Positions 11,532 through 20,969 of a DNA stretch of 64,000 bases are shown in pieces (the stretch's first letter is position 1; every line of letters begins with the position of its first letter). The notes beneath the pieces were generated by a model. The model was not told the origin of the DNA. It saw only the letters and a program-made list of their open reading frames with translations, and ran no database searches. The position numbers and the translations under genes are program-made. The stretch spans positions 3,189,501 to 3,253,500 of the forward strand of contig JAHRBC010000006.1 of assembly GCA_022702545.1 (NCBI GenBank). Direction: 5' to 3'. The stretch comes from Phycomyces nitens. Its lineage: Eukaryota > Mucoromycota > Mucoromycetes > Mucorales > Phycomycetaceae.

Positions 11532-11532
11532 G

Positions 11533-11547
11533 ACTTCTTTACATAAA
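11533..11547 (+). repeat. Target-site duplication of the intact LINE, 5' side copy
   Basis: Exact copy of the 15-mer at 6265-6279. It abuts the LINE 5' end and lies one base from the ORF1 ATG. Confidence 0.93.
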
Positions 11548-11563
11548 CCAACACAGCCCGTCC
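11548..11563 (-). repeat. Unclassified interspersed repeat, copy 2 (remaining 16 bp)
   Basis: On the minus strand it reads ggacgggctgtgttgg, matching the start of copy 1 at 3042. It was separated from the rest of copy 2 by the LINE insertion. The decayed ORF2 resumes directly after it. Confidence 0.65.
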
Positions 11564-12740
11564 CAAGGAGGATTGGGTATTTTAGATCCGCAATCCCACC
11601 AGAAAGCCCTTGCCATTCGATGGCTGCAGCCAATTATGGATTAACAAAAATCTACATCATTTGTAACTCCATGGATAGAGTACACCCTTGATCCTAACCG
11701 AGGACATAGAGATGTTCGACTTCCTCTGCTATTTCCACGTCTACGAAATTCTCAATTGCGATCTTCCTTGAATTCTCTTCACTCTATTTTGTCTGCGATA
11801 GATTCCATTCCACAAGATTTCTCTTTTGTTACCGCTAGCTACCCTACTTCTTTTTCTCTACAGATATTAGATATAGTTGTATTTTCTGATCTCTCTGAAC
11901 GTAATACATCAGGTTGTAAATATCTTTTAACGTCTGATGCATTCATATACGATGAAGAACTCTAGGCAATCCGTCCTCGCACTCATGACAAAAGGACATT
12001 GTCACCATTATTCCTTTCCAAACCCTCCACTCGAACATCCTTTTTTCGCTCTGCCTATGAACCCTCTGTCTGTTAGCTGTTCTCCCTTTGTTACTGCTCT
12101 TTACCCACGATGCAAATAATTCTGTGACCTCAGTACAACTCACTTCCGTGATATATGCCGAGACCCTTCTGATACACCAAAAACTCCACTACCACTCACA
12201 CCTCAAAATATATGATATCATGTCATTCTCAACACCCTCTCGTGTCGAGCTACCCTCCATCATCGTGCACTCTCCCTTTTTGTAACTGCTGAATGTTCGA
12301 TCTGTAATATTGAAGATGATACTTTGCATCACTTCTCTACCAATGACCTCTAAATTTGATAGTATAGCAAAGCGCTTGGAACAAGTATTTTGGTCACCAT
12401 ATCAAGCTCTCTGACATACATTCTGCAATATTTTGCTTAAATCTCCCTCTCAATCTTTTGCTTGACTATCCCGTCTACTCCAGTCAAATTATCAGTAACA
12501 TTGTACTTTATATTTGACGACCAAAATGGAAGCTAATATTTGATGATAAACCCTTTGTTCTCTATTCGATCCTTCTCCAAATAGACTCGCTCATCGCACA
12601 ACTGTCTTTTGAAACAGATTAAACATGAATATTCCCAGATTTTCTATTTCTCTTTCAGTTCTTATACAAAAAATAGCGTTCATCTTTGTGACCCGTAATA
12701 AATAGCAGGACTTTGTTCCTTGTACAAAAAAAAAGGTTCT
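11564..12740 (+). pseudogene. Decayed LINE ORF2, part 2 (C-terminus and 3' UTR)
   Basis: Continues the dead plus-strand LINE from 5803. The segment GGLGILDPQ...QKALAIRWLQP (11566-11625) aligns directly after the part-1 end. DVRLPLLFPRLRNS, SILSAIDSIPQDFSF and a LTSDAFIYDEEL segment follow (to about 11965), then weaker C-terminal pieces to about 12620. The last 100 bp match the 3' UTR of the intact LINE and end in an A-run at about 12726-12735. Several stops are present. Confidence 0.82.
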
Positions 12741-13600
12741 AGGTGGTATTTTTTGACACAACTATACCACGACAACTTCATGGATGAAGCATGGGCTCCT
12801 AAGCATGCATCTGATGAAACAAGTTAGTATATTTAGAGTCTGGAATCCAAGGCTATGAGTAGTATTCTAGACCATTCAATTGGCACACTTGGAGCCATCA
12901 TGATCTGGTTCTGAGTGTATAAGCAAGAAGTACAAGCCCTTTAAAGACAACCAGCACATTTGACCATATGTTATATGGTAAAGAAAACAGTGGATAATTT
13001 ATTTCTCAAGAGAATAGACTGCAAACTAGTAAAATAGAAAAAGACTCGGGTTAATAATGGTGTGGCCCGTCAGACAGCCCAAGTCTTGGCCACATTGAAA
13101 GCATTAGATTATATCTTGGTTGCATGGCAAGGGCAAGAATACCAGCTCCAAATAAAAATAGGTTTTGGAGCTGGATATTGCAATTAACAATGAACAACGG
13201 ATACCAAAAGTAGAGGTATAGATGCATATTCCGCATCTCATATCTTAAAAGGATATTTGGTGAAACATAGACAATCTTTATTGATGCTATGGATCTACTT
13301 GCTTAACTGCAAGATTGGCACCAACCGATAATAAAGATGTTTTTGGTTTTTCTATCTAATGTTGCATTATCCAGTCTTTGATCCCAATTATGGAAAGCAA
13401 AATGACAATTCCTGGTGAATAAATGTTATGGACACATATCCCAAAATGAATTGCAGCACGCAATAGCCCACTTGGATTATTAGCCATTACTAATGAAAAA
13501 TAGTTTAAAATGGTTTCTAACAGCATTTTAACCAATATCTAGCATGGCATTTAATAAGTAATTAAAAGGTCTTGCCATATAAACAAAATCTATAACAAAT
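12741..13600. other. Intergenic, nothing recognised
   Basis: AT-rich sequence. A minus-strand open frame at 13051-13236 shows no motif and no splice context that I can defend. Confidence 0.4.
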
Positions 13601-13639
13601 AGCCAAGATTACAGTTTAATGTGCCCTTTTTACAAGTCG

Positions 13640-14150
13640 TCTTTTCCGGTTGAATCCTATATGAGGTTGAATTGGAGATGATTAGATGGCCTTTTTATAA
13701 CAACAAGTCCAATGCAAAGTGGGGTAGTCATACTGTCCTTAGGGTTTGCTTTATCTAGTTCCAATGACAGATCCAACTTGATTTTTATGATAGTGGGCAA
13801 GAGAGCATAATCAATACCTTTATTGCTGGCATTAGCTACCAAGTTCGTTATCATTTTTATAATATAAAATGTGGTGTCTAGGCCTCCAAAGTCAATCTTT
13901 TTATGGCCAGATTTTTAATTTATAATAACATTCTTAGTACGAGCTATATTACTCTATTTCCAATTCACTCTATATCTTAGTCTTGCTTTTGGTTCAATGC
14001 TTTTTGATGGGCATTAACGACTGTCACTACTTTTACTTTTGTTATAAAAGTTTCAAAATCATCACTTGGGCACAATTGTGCTCGTTTGGTGCCATTATCT
14101 TTTTTGAGGCCTGTGATATTATTCTATAGTGTTCCAATTAGCGTTGCAAA
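13640..14150 (-). pseudogene. Coding-like remnant of unknown family
   Basis: On the minus strand an open stretch reads through KIDFGGLDTTFYIIKM into a frame (13854-13657) containing NASNKGIDYALLPT and DSMTTPLCIGLVV. Upstream, near 14000-14110, a second stretch contains KKDNGTKRAQLCPSDDFETF. Composition is protein-like, but stops and frame changes separate the parts and no start or intron pattern joins them. I do not recognise the family; a decayed transposon gene is the likeliest source. Confidence 0.35.
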
Positions 14151-14764
14151 TGTCCAGAAAAGTGTCTACAGTTATATATATCTGCCATGAAGCTCGTGGC
14201 CAAAGGTTTATTTTGCTAAATCGTCTTTGGTGAACAGATGACAAGACAGAATGTTACCTTGCAACTTGGCTTCTGTGGATAGATACCTTGATGATGTTAT
14301 TGGTTGTTTAGATTTCTGACTATTCTATAAAAGTAAATGAAAAGAAGTATAGAGTCAATACCATAAGATATTCTAATTTGTGCCATTGATTTTTATGCGG
14401 ACATTAAAGACTTGCAGGCAGTATAATATGTTATTATTAATACATGAATAATAATAAGAATAATAAGAATAGAAAATGACAAAGGATGATGTATATTTAG
14501 GTGATATTTACTCTTCTTGGTGATCAAAGCTAAAAAGTCTAGGTGTTACTTGTGGCAGTGACATGGTTCCTACTCCCAAGGATAAACCATAAGAGATATC
14601 GGATAAAAAGAAAATAAATAAAGTAAGGTAATTATCACATTTTGTCAGCCACCCCTCTTTTGTCACATCACTCCTCTTCCAATATCGTACAACCAAAGAA
14701 TTTAAAATCACCCTTTTTACAATTAAATGCCTTTTTCAACCCTTTTCTCTTCCAATCTTTAAAG
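14151..14764. other. Intergenic, upstream of the 14765 gene
   Basis: AT-rich, with a run of aataagaat repeats near 14448-14475. It presumably holds the promoter of the following gene. No clear TATA box was identified. Confidence 0.4.
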
Positions 14765-15367
14765 ATGCCTGTCCAAATCAACAATCGACCAAATCCAGAC
14801 TCTCGCCTCCACACCTATAGCCATGGCTCACGGCACAGCTGCACCAAAGAAGCAGAAATAGACGCATCTCTCTATCAACTGCTGGCCTACTACATGCCAC
14901 CGTCTCCATCTTCAGTGTCTTTTGGCAAATATACTCATTCAATTAATAAAGACAGCACATCGGATATTACGGGCAATCCCCCGATATTGCAGCGGCGACA
15001 ATTGTCCCACAAGCCGTCCAGCAGCAGTTCACAGTGGAAGCCCAAAGCTCCCCTGTGGAGGGTCCATCAGAGCTGGCTAGGAGAAGACATGAAATCGAAC
15101 CAATATAATGAAAGACCCAGACCCAAAAACATTCCAGAGGATCCCAACAGTCTCTTACTGCGCCGGAACACACTCCATAATACCCAGATAGCCCCTGTGG
15201 CTCAGGACCTTTTATCAAAATCATTATTATCCAGCCAATCATGGAAATCAGTTTCATTCAGCGACAAGATCCTGGTTTTCTCTCCCACCGATCAAGTTAC
15301 CCAAATACGCAGCCTGGAGGCTGAAGAGGATGACGACAGTCTCTTTGTCGATGCACTGGAGGACTAG
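14765..15367 (+). CDS. Hypothetical protein with a PP1-docking-like motif
   Basis: A low-complexity protein of 200 residues, rich in Ser, Pro and Asn, with no domain I recognise. I prefer the ATG at 14765 (MPVQINNRPNP); an in-frame ATG at 14642 would add 41 hydrophobic/Ser-rich residues. Near the C-terminus, WKSVSFSDKILVF contains K-S-V-S-F, which fits the [KR]x[VI]x[FW] docking motif of protein phosphatase 1 regulators. The protein ends in a strongly acidic patch (EAEEDDDSLFVDALED). A role as a phosphatase regulator is inference. The gene is intronless and lies about 415 bp before the aldo/keto reductase on the same strand. Confidence 0.6.
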   Translation: MPVQINNRPNPDSRLHTYSHGSRHSCTKEAEIDASLYQLLAYYMPPSPSSVSFGKYTHSINKDSTSDITGNPPILQRRQLSHKPSSSSSQWKPKAPLWRVHQSWLGEDMKSNQYNERPRPKNIPEDPNSLLLRRNTLHNTQIAPVAQDLLSKSLLSSQSWKSVSFSDKILVFSPTDQVTQIRSLEAEEDDDSLFVDALED

Positions 15368-15728
15368 GTAGATAGTCCATAGACTATGCATATACGCATT
15401 TTGTAAATAAATTCACGTAATCATGATTTGATGTTTAACAGACAAATACAAGCCATATTTTTTTATTTATTTATTTAATTTAATTTAATTTAGACAAAAC
15501 TATTATTATATTATTTCCTAATAGTCCAATAGGTGCAACTGGGATTGCGATCAAGCTCAAAAGATAATAACCAGCGTAATCCTGGGATCCCAGGACACCC
15601 TTTTAAAATCAAGAGGGCCACAGACCTAAACGTAGAATTCTTTATGGTACAAGATGAACGTTGTGGCCCACTGCCTATGATGCAATTCCCAAAAGTAGTT
15701 GCGAAATCTAAACTTAAAAAATTAATAT

Positions 15729-15737
15729 TTTATAAAC
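15729..15737 (+). promoter_or_regulatory. Candidate TATA box of the aldo/keto reductase gene
   Basis: tttataaac lies about 45 bp before the ATG at 15783. Supported only by sequence and spacing. Confidence 0.3.
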
Positions 15738-15782
15738 GCGTCTTTTGATTGCCATTCTTCTTCTCTTGGGCATTTAATACCA

Positions 15783-17113
15783 ATGACTGTCTATCCAGTC
15801 AAACTTGACCCTGGAGTGGTCCCCACAAAGGACACTCTTATTGAATTAGCAAACACAATCAGAGTCCCTCCCATTGGTAAGATAGCATCGTGTTAAGACC
15901 GCTAAACGTCCTAATTGATATATAAATCCGCAGCTGTCGGTACTTGGCAATGGGGTGATAAACGAGGTAAGTACTGGGACCAAGAGGTTCTTGGGATTCC
16001 ATTTGATATCAATACCAATTAACTATAAAAAAAATAGTCTGGGGATGGAGCCCTGAGGCTGAGAAGGATGCCAAGGAGGCGTTTGATGCTGCATACAAGT
16101 TTGGTGTTCCGTTTTATGACACAGGTCAGTGCACACGCACATATATTGTACATGACATGCCATGGCAAGGGATGAGAATATCGTTATTTGGATTCTAATC
16201 GACGGCTTATTTTAGCTGAAGTGTATGGCGATGGAGAGTCAGAGAGAGAGATCTCTCGTTTCCGCAAAGATTACTCTCCAGACCAGCAACAGAACCAGAT
16301 CATTGCCACCAAGTTTTTCCCTCATCAGCACAGAACAGAATTCCCTGCCGTTCTGTTTTCTGCCTTGCGTGATTCCTTGGACAGACTGGGTGTCCAAAAG
16401 GTAGATCTTTACCAGATCCATGCTCCCATTCACCCAGTGGCAATTGAAGTAGTCGGTAAGCCATATGTTCCCAAATCTACAAATCTGCTCACACATCAGA
16501 CAGCCAATGCACTTGCCGATGCTTATGAAGCCGGGCTTGTCAAGAGTGTCGGTGTGTCCAACTATAGTTTGGATGAAATCAAGCGAATGCATGCTGCCTT
16601 GAAAAAGAGGGGAATCCAACTGGCTTCTAACCAAGTATCGTATTCTCTTATTCGTACTATCCCTGAAAAGGATGGTTTAATCAAGCTATGCCATGATCTT
16701 GGAATTGCCATCCTGGCCTATTCACGTAAGGCAGATTGATTTGTAATGTTTTATTAATCAGAACAATTGGTATCATAGCCCTTGGTATGGGACTCCTCAC
16801 TGGAAAGTATAGTGTTGATGGTCCTATTCCTGCCAGCCGTGAGAGTCTATTCAACAGTCTGGACAAACCCCAGCTCAAGAGTCTTTTGGACACTCTTGGA
16901 ACTCTGGCAAACAAGTACGACAGACCTCAGAGTGCAATTGCTCTCAATTGGTGTATTGCCAAAGGCACCATTCCTCTTGGTGGGGCCAGGACTGCTGAGC
17001 ATATTGAAAACAATATCCTTGCCCTTGGATTTATATTATCGCCAGAGGATATTGCTGAATTAGATGAATTTGCATTCAAAGGTGTAAATGATGAAAACTG
17101 GAAGCACGGTTAA
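15783..17113 (+). CDS. Aldo/keto reductase (NADPH-dependent oxidoreductase)
   Basis: Six exons: 15783-15876, 15934-15966, 16038-16124, 16216-16455, 16504-16725 and 16779-17113, giving 336 residues, the normal family length. It would reduce aldehydes or ketones with NADPH in a TIM barrel. The catalytic tetrad is visible: Asp70 and Tyr75 (FYDTAEVYG), Lys104 (ATKFF) and His140 (YQIHAP). VGVSNYS and LAYSPLGMGLLTGKY are further family signatures. The 48-nt intron 4 keeps frame if retained, adding 16 residues before ANALADAYEAG; removing it restores the family pattern. The true substrate cannot be read from the sequence. Similar fungal and plant proteins include pyridoxal-reductase-like and auxin-induced-type AKRs. 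Confidence 0.93.
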
Positions 17114-17829
17114 CAACAATACTAAGAAGGATCGTACATAAAGTGATAAAATAAAAATAAAAATATTATGTATTTATTTATCTATTTGTTTCAAAAAGTC
17201 ATCAATCTGATATGTTCTTGTTGTTCCTAAAGGCAGATCTCCTTGATTTACCTGATAATCGACGGCCTGATGATACAAATAGATTCTAAGCAGTGTATCA
17301 TGAAATGAACCAAAACATAGAATACAAACGACGACCGTTTCAAATTTCAATAATCGTCTTCTTTTGTTATTTATTAGTTTCATATAGAAAATAGAATGAT
17401 TAGTGTTTCGAATTTCTGTATCGTTTCAGATATGTATAAGTATATTTGTGTTCAAGAGAGCACAAACATTATCAAGGAGGTAGGGCAAAGAAGAAATAAA
17501 AACAGAAGATCCCCATGACGCAGGATGAGAAGGATGACGAAAACACAAAGGGGGATTTGTTTACAAGGTGACAGAATTTGAGAAAAGTTCATCTTGCTCA
17601 ACTTTACCATTGATACAAATGCTGAATATTAATAACATAATAATAATTTTTATATATTTATTTGAGGTGCTTGTTTCTTGGACAAATGAATGGAAAGAGG
17701 AAAAGGATTGATGGTACATGTTGCACACACTTTTGTTTTATATAAAAAGAGTATGGTTTTCATAAAGGAGGAAGCTATGGTACAAAATAATAATGGTAAT
17801 AATAGTAATAAATTATATATATATATATA
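17114..17829. other. Convergent intergenic region between AKR and bZIP genes
   Basis: Holds the 3' ends of two convergent genes, AT-rich with poly(A)-like AATAAA stretches (near 17150) and a (TA)n run at about 17811-17830. A minus-strand open frame at 17174-17383 lacks any support. Confidence 0.5.
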
Positions 17830-18510
17830 TCAAAGGGGTTCTCCCAATAATTCATCTTCATAGTCAAAATCAACCTCTTCTACTGGGTATTCGTAGTCTG
17901 GTTGATAATGAGGTGCATAAGTGGAACATGGAGCCAGTTGTGTTCTTGAACTTGGCTTTATGGTCTCTGGCTCTTTGTGTCGTCCTATCCATTGCCTAAG
18001 CATCTTCTTGGCCACCATATTACCACGCAGGCGATCTGCAGTTGCCCGTAGTCGCTCATTCTCTAATCGTAGTTCTTGAAGTTGGCGTCCGAGAACAGCA
18101 TTTTGCTCCGAGATCCGACCAATCATCTGGCGCATATCATTCTGCTGCTGGTTCTTCTTTTGGCGATATTTGGCAGAAGCTGCCTTGTTACGCTGGCGCC
18201 TTTCTTCAAGCGTAAGTGGCGGTGCTACCATTACAATTGAACCAGTGTCATCATTGTGGTGATGATGAGATAGAGATTCTGAAGAGGCGTATGAATGTGG
18301 CGAGGAAGGAGGCGAGCTAAACGACTCTTCTCCGGGGGTTGTGGGTGGAGAGCGTAATGAACGATAGTATGGAGTATAGGACGAATAATTGTAGAACCGG
18401 CTATCCTGAGAATAGGGTGTCACAGGAGAGGGTGGTAGTGGTGGGGCAGATGTAATGGAAGAGATTGCCATGGGCTTCATGGACTGTACAAGAGGGATGG
18501 AGGAGCTCAT
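17830..18510 (-). CDS. bZIP transcription factor
   Basis: A single-exon, 226-residue DNA-binding protein. The first 100 residues are rich in Ser, Pro and Tyr, with a His run (HHHH at about 82-85). The basic region spans about 102-121 (LEERRQRNKAASAKYRQKK), with the invariant N-x7-R as N108...R116 in the AAS form. A leucine zipper of about five heptads follows to about 161, with LQELRLENERL visible. The C-terminus is acidic (VEEVDFDYEDEL). The NKAASAKYR core resembles fungal Cys3/Zip1/Met28-type sulfur or stress regulators, but the target pathway is inference. Confidence 0.92.
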   Translation of the reverse strand: MSSSIPLVQSMKPMAISSITSAPPLPPSPVTPYSQDSRFYNYSSYTPYYRSLRSPPTTPGEESFSSPPSSPHSYASSESLSHHHHNDDTGSIVMVAPPLTLEERRQRNKAASAKYRQKKNQQQNDMRQMIGRISEQNAVLGRQLQELRLENERLRATADRLRGNMVAKKMLRQWIGRHKEPETIKPSSRTQLAPCSTYAPHYQPDYEYPVEEVDFDYEDELLGEPL

Positions 18511-18999
18511 GTTTTTGATTAGATGTGTTTTTTTTTTGGGTTGAGATCAATTGTGGTGCTTGTGAGCAGAGTATTTATATGTCTTTAATGAATGCAGAAC
18601 ATCCGTTTGACGGCAAAGACACAATGTATTAAAACAGCCTAATGTTTGATTATTTCGTTGCACTTATCACTAGACTCACCTTTGTTTTTTTGTTTTTGGT
18701 CAAATTAAATGAACTTGATTTTTTGTTTATTTACTTACACCTGCCTATTCTCTACAGCAATATAAACTTTAGATTGTCAACCAAAAATACACATATTATT
18801 ATATAGTGCATAAATGAGTTTTTCTTCTTTTTCTCTCGTCGTGGAAACACAGACATATTTACAGAACCTTTTTTATTTATTTAGAAAGCAACAATCAAGT
18901 CTGTTCACATTAATATATATATATATATCCTCAAGATACACAAAAATCATTACAAAGAACGCGATTATCTTTATTGTGATCAATTGTCTCAAATGTCGC
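18511..18999. other. Upstream region of the bZIP gene and 3' flank of the phosphodiesterase gene
   Basis: About 490 bp, AT-rich, with a short (TA)n run at about 18913-18928. Apart from the candidate TATA box no defined element was seen. Confidence 0.4.
18571..18580 (-). promoter_or_regulatory. Candidate TATA box of the bZIP gene
   Basis: atataaatac on the minus strand, about 60 bp upstream of the bZIP ATG, followed by a CA-rich leader ending in atcaaaaac before the start. Confidence 0.4.
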
Positions 19000-20969
19000 T
19001 TACTCAAGCTCAAGTACCCCAGAAAGACTTCCATTGTTAAAAGAAGGCTGGATATCAAGAATCCTTGTAACCACCTCGTACAATTCAACATTCCAGAATG
19101 GCTTTGCTCGACCCTTTTCCAACAAAGGCCCCCTTCCGACAAAGATGGCCCTCGAATGTGGAGACAGATTATCGTATCCATGAACACCCTGAGGCGAATA
19201 TTCACCATCTTTTTCGGAATCATAGTCTTTATGTGTCACTAGAACCCATCCAGGATCGGGTAGGACCAGAAGGGGTGGAATACGCGTATGATGACGGAAA
19301 TGATATCTTTCTGGGATATCCTCTTTCTTGTAGACTTCAAAATGAGCCTTGCCACCATTCAGATCTTCTTGGTGTTCTTTGAGCCGCTTGAATGCTCGGT
19401 AGAGTGTCTCGGTTGCTTCATCTTGGTCAACATTAAGAGGAGGTCGAATGGCAAGTGAAGGATAAGCTTCTATACGCCAGATCAGACTAATCTCCTCTTC
19501 AGTCAGTACATCGTCGTAATAGATCAGTCTTGACTTGTCTGTCTGGGACATGCCATGGTCGCTTACAACCATCACATGCACAATCTCTGTTAGGTTGCGT
19601 CTTTCTAAACCGGCCAACAATCGACCGATACTTGCATCTGCAATTTGCAACTGTTTCATGGTCTAAAAAAAACATTGGTGCATGACATTATGATTTTTGT
19701 ATTAGGTTTCATTCAACCCAAAATGATAATTTGTTCCCATGGCAACCAAATAAAAAGACTAAACACTTGCCTCATTCGCGTACGGGCCATAACGATGCCC
19801 GGCTTGATCAACGTTGGGAACATAAAGGCTAACAAACTGTGGTCTTTCTGAGAGAGGAAGGTCCAGCCAGTCAAGCGTCGTGTCAACCTTTGTATCAAAA
19901 CTCATATAATCGCTATAAGGAACTTCAAATGTCGGCCTTAGTCCATGTAAAAGGCTGCTGCATCCAGGCCACATGATTACACCAGACTTTAGGTTCTGCT
20001 TCTCAGCCGTTATCCAAATCTTTAACGGAGTCCATGTTTGAGAGAAAAACCCTTTTTTTTTGCATGTAATGTATGTATAGTGTATATGTAAAGCCATTGT
20101 ATTCCATGGTCTTCTATATTTTGGCTGCTTAAACTTACCGGTTCACCTCCCCACCACTTGCCATCCCAACTTTTGGCAGGGCTCTTGTAATCAAAAGTGT
20201 CATTGAACTCTGGAGCATAAAAGTAATTGCCAACAATTCCATGTGTTTCAGGATACAATCCAGTGACAAGAGACCAGTGATTTGGAAAAGTGATTGGCTT
20301 TTAAACCTGTTAAGAAGGTAGATCCTGATATTCGCTTTTATCCATAGGGATCTTACCGGGAAAGATGGAGTCATCCAGCGTGCCTGTACGCCATCCTTTG
20401 CTGTAGATAATTAAATGAGCTTATAATAAAGAAAACTCATCATAATATTTACAAGGTTTGGTGGCCCTTCTGACCCAATACCTCTTGTAATATATTGTAT
20501 TATGCACCACAATAATATTCCTTACCAAGTTGACTGATGTGAGGTGTAATCGACAGATGAAGATCATGGTTTACAACACCGTCCAGAGAGATAAAAATAA
20601 CAGTCGGGTTGAAGCCATGTGTCCCGTTGTTATAAACCGTATCTTTTCCATCACTCGCCACAAATCCTCCTGCAACAACACCCAAAAAGACCATTGCAAT
20701 CACACCAGATATTCCAAGAGCAATGCGTTTGATCGATAAAGACTCTGTAGGTGTCTTATTTGATTGTCAACCAAAAAAAAAATGCAGAGCTGTATATATA
20801 TATATATATATATAATATAATATAATATACACATTTATATTACCTTGTTGGTTGGGATACTTTGGTAATCAGGATTCCCAGGTGCTCCATTTGAATTGAC
20901 ATCCTGGGATGGAATCAAAGGACGATTCTCCTCATCTCCCACATTCCGTGCGCCACTCTCAGAACTCAT
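19000..20969 (-). CDS. Ectonucleotide pyrophosphatase/phosphodiesterase, type II membrane protein
   Basis: Six exons: 20969-20844, 20754-20526, 20400-20357, 20297-20139, 20019-19771 and 19662-19000, giving 489 residues. It would hydrolyse nucleotide pyrophosphate or phosphodiester bonds outside the cytosol. A short cytoplasmic tail (about 1-50) precedes one membrane segment (ALGISGVIAMVFLGVVAGGF). The alkaline-phosphatase-fold motifs follow in order: FISLDGV (metal Asp), PITFPNHWSLVTGLYPETHG (nucleophile Thr), VDQAGHRYGP (metal Asp and His) and VVSDHGM (metal Asp-His). Exon 5 ends at a GC donor (gag/gcaagt). The fifth intron is needed because the unspliced frame hits a stop at once. Vacuolar or cell-surface location is inferred from the family. 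Confidence 0.92.

Larger units (their letters stand above)
6280..11532 (-). mobile_element. Full-length-looking LINE (non-LTR retrotransposon), nested insertion
   Basis: A 5.25-kb element on the minus strand. In order it has ORF1 (11531-10188), ORF2 (10191-6409), a 3' UTR of about 115 bp and a 14-base poly(A) run (t-run at 6280-6293). A perfect 15-bp target-site duplication flanks it. Both ORFs are open and the duplication is unmutated, so the insertion is recent. It sits inside the unclassified repeat that itself sits inside an older LINE. The 5' end lies at or one base before the ORF1 start codon, so there is essentially no 5' UTR in this copy. The clade is not certain from sequence alone; the layout (CCHC ORF1, endonuclease, reverse transcriptase, C-terminal CCHC) fits L1/Tad-like fungal LINEs. 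Confidence 0.93.

Noticed and set aside
11532..11633. N-terminal 34-codon extension of LINE ORF1
   Set aside because: These codons lie outside the element: they are antisense to the target duplication, the unclassified repeat and the older ORF2.
14967..15257. Minus-strand frame opposite the PP1-motif gene
   Set aside because: Shadow of the sense gene at 14765-15367.
17174..17383. Minus-strand frame between the AKR and bZIP genes
   Set aside because: It lies in the shared 3' region of two convergent genes and has no motif.
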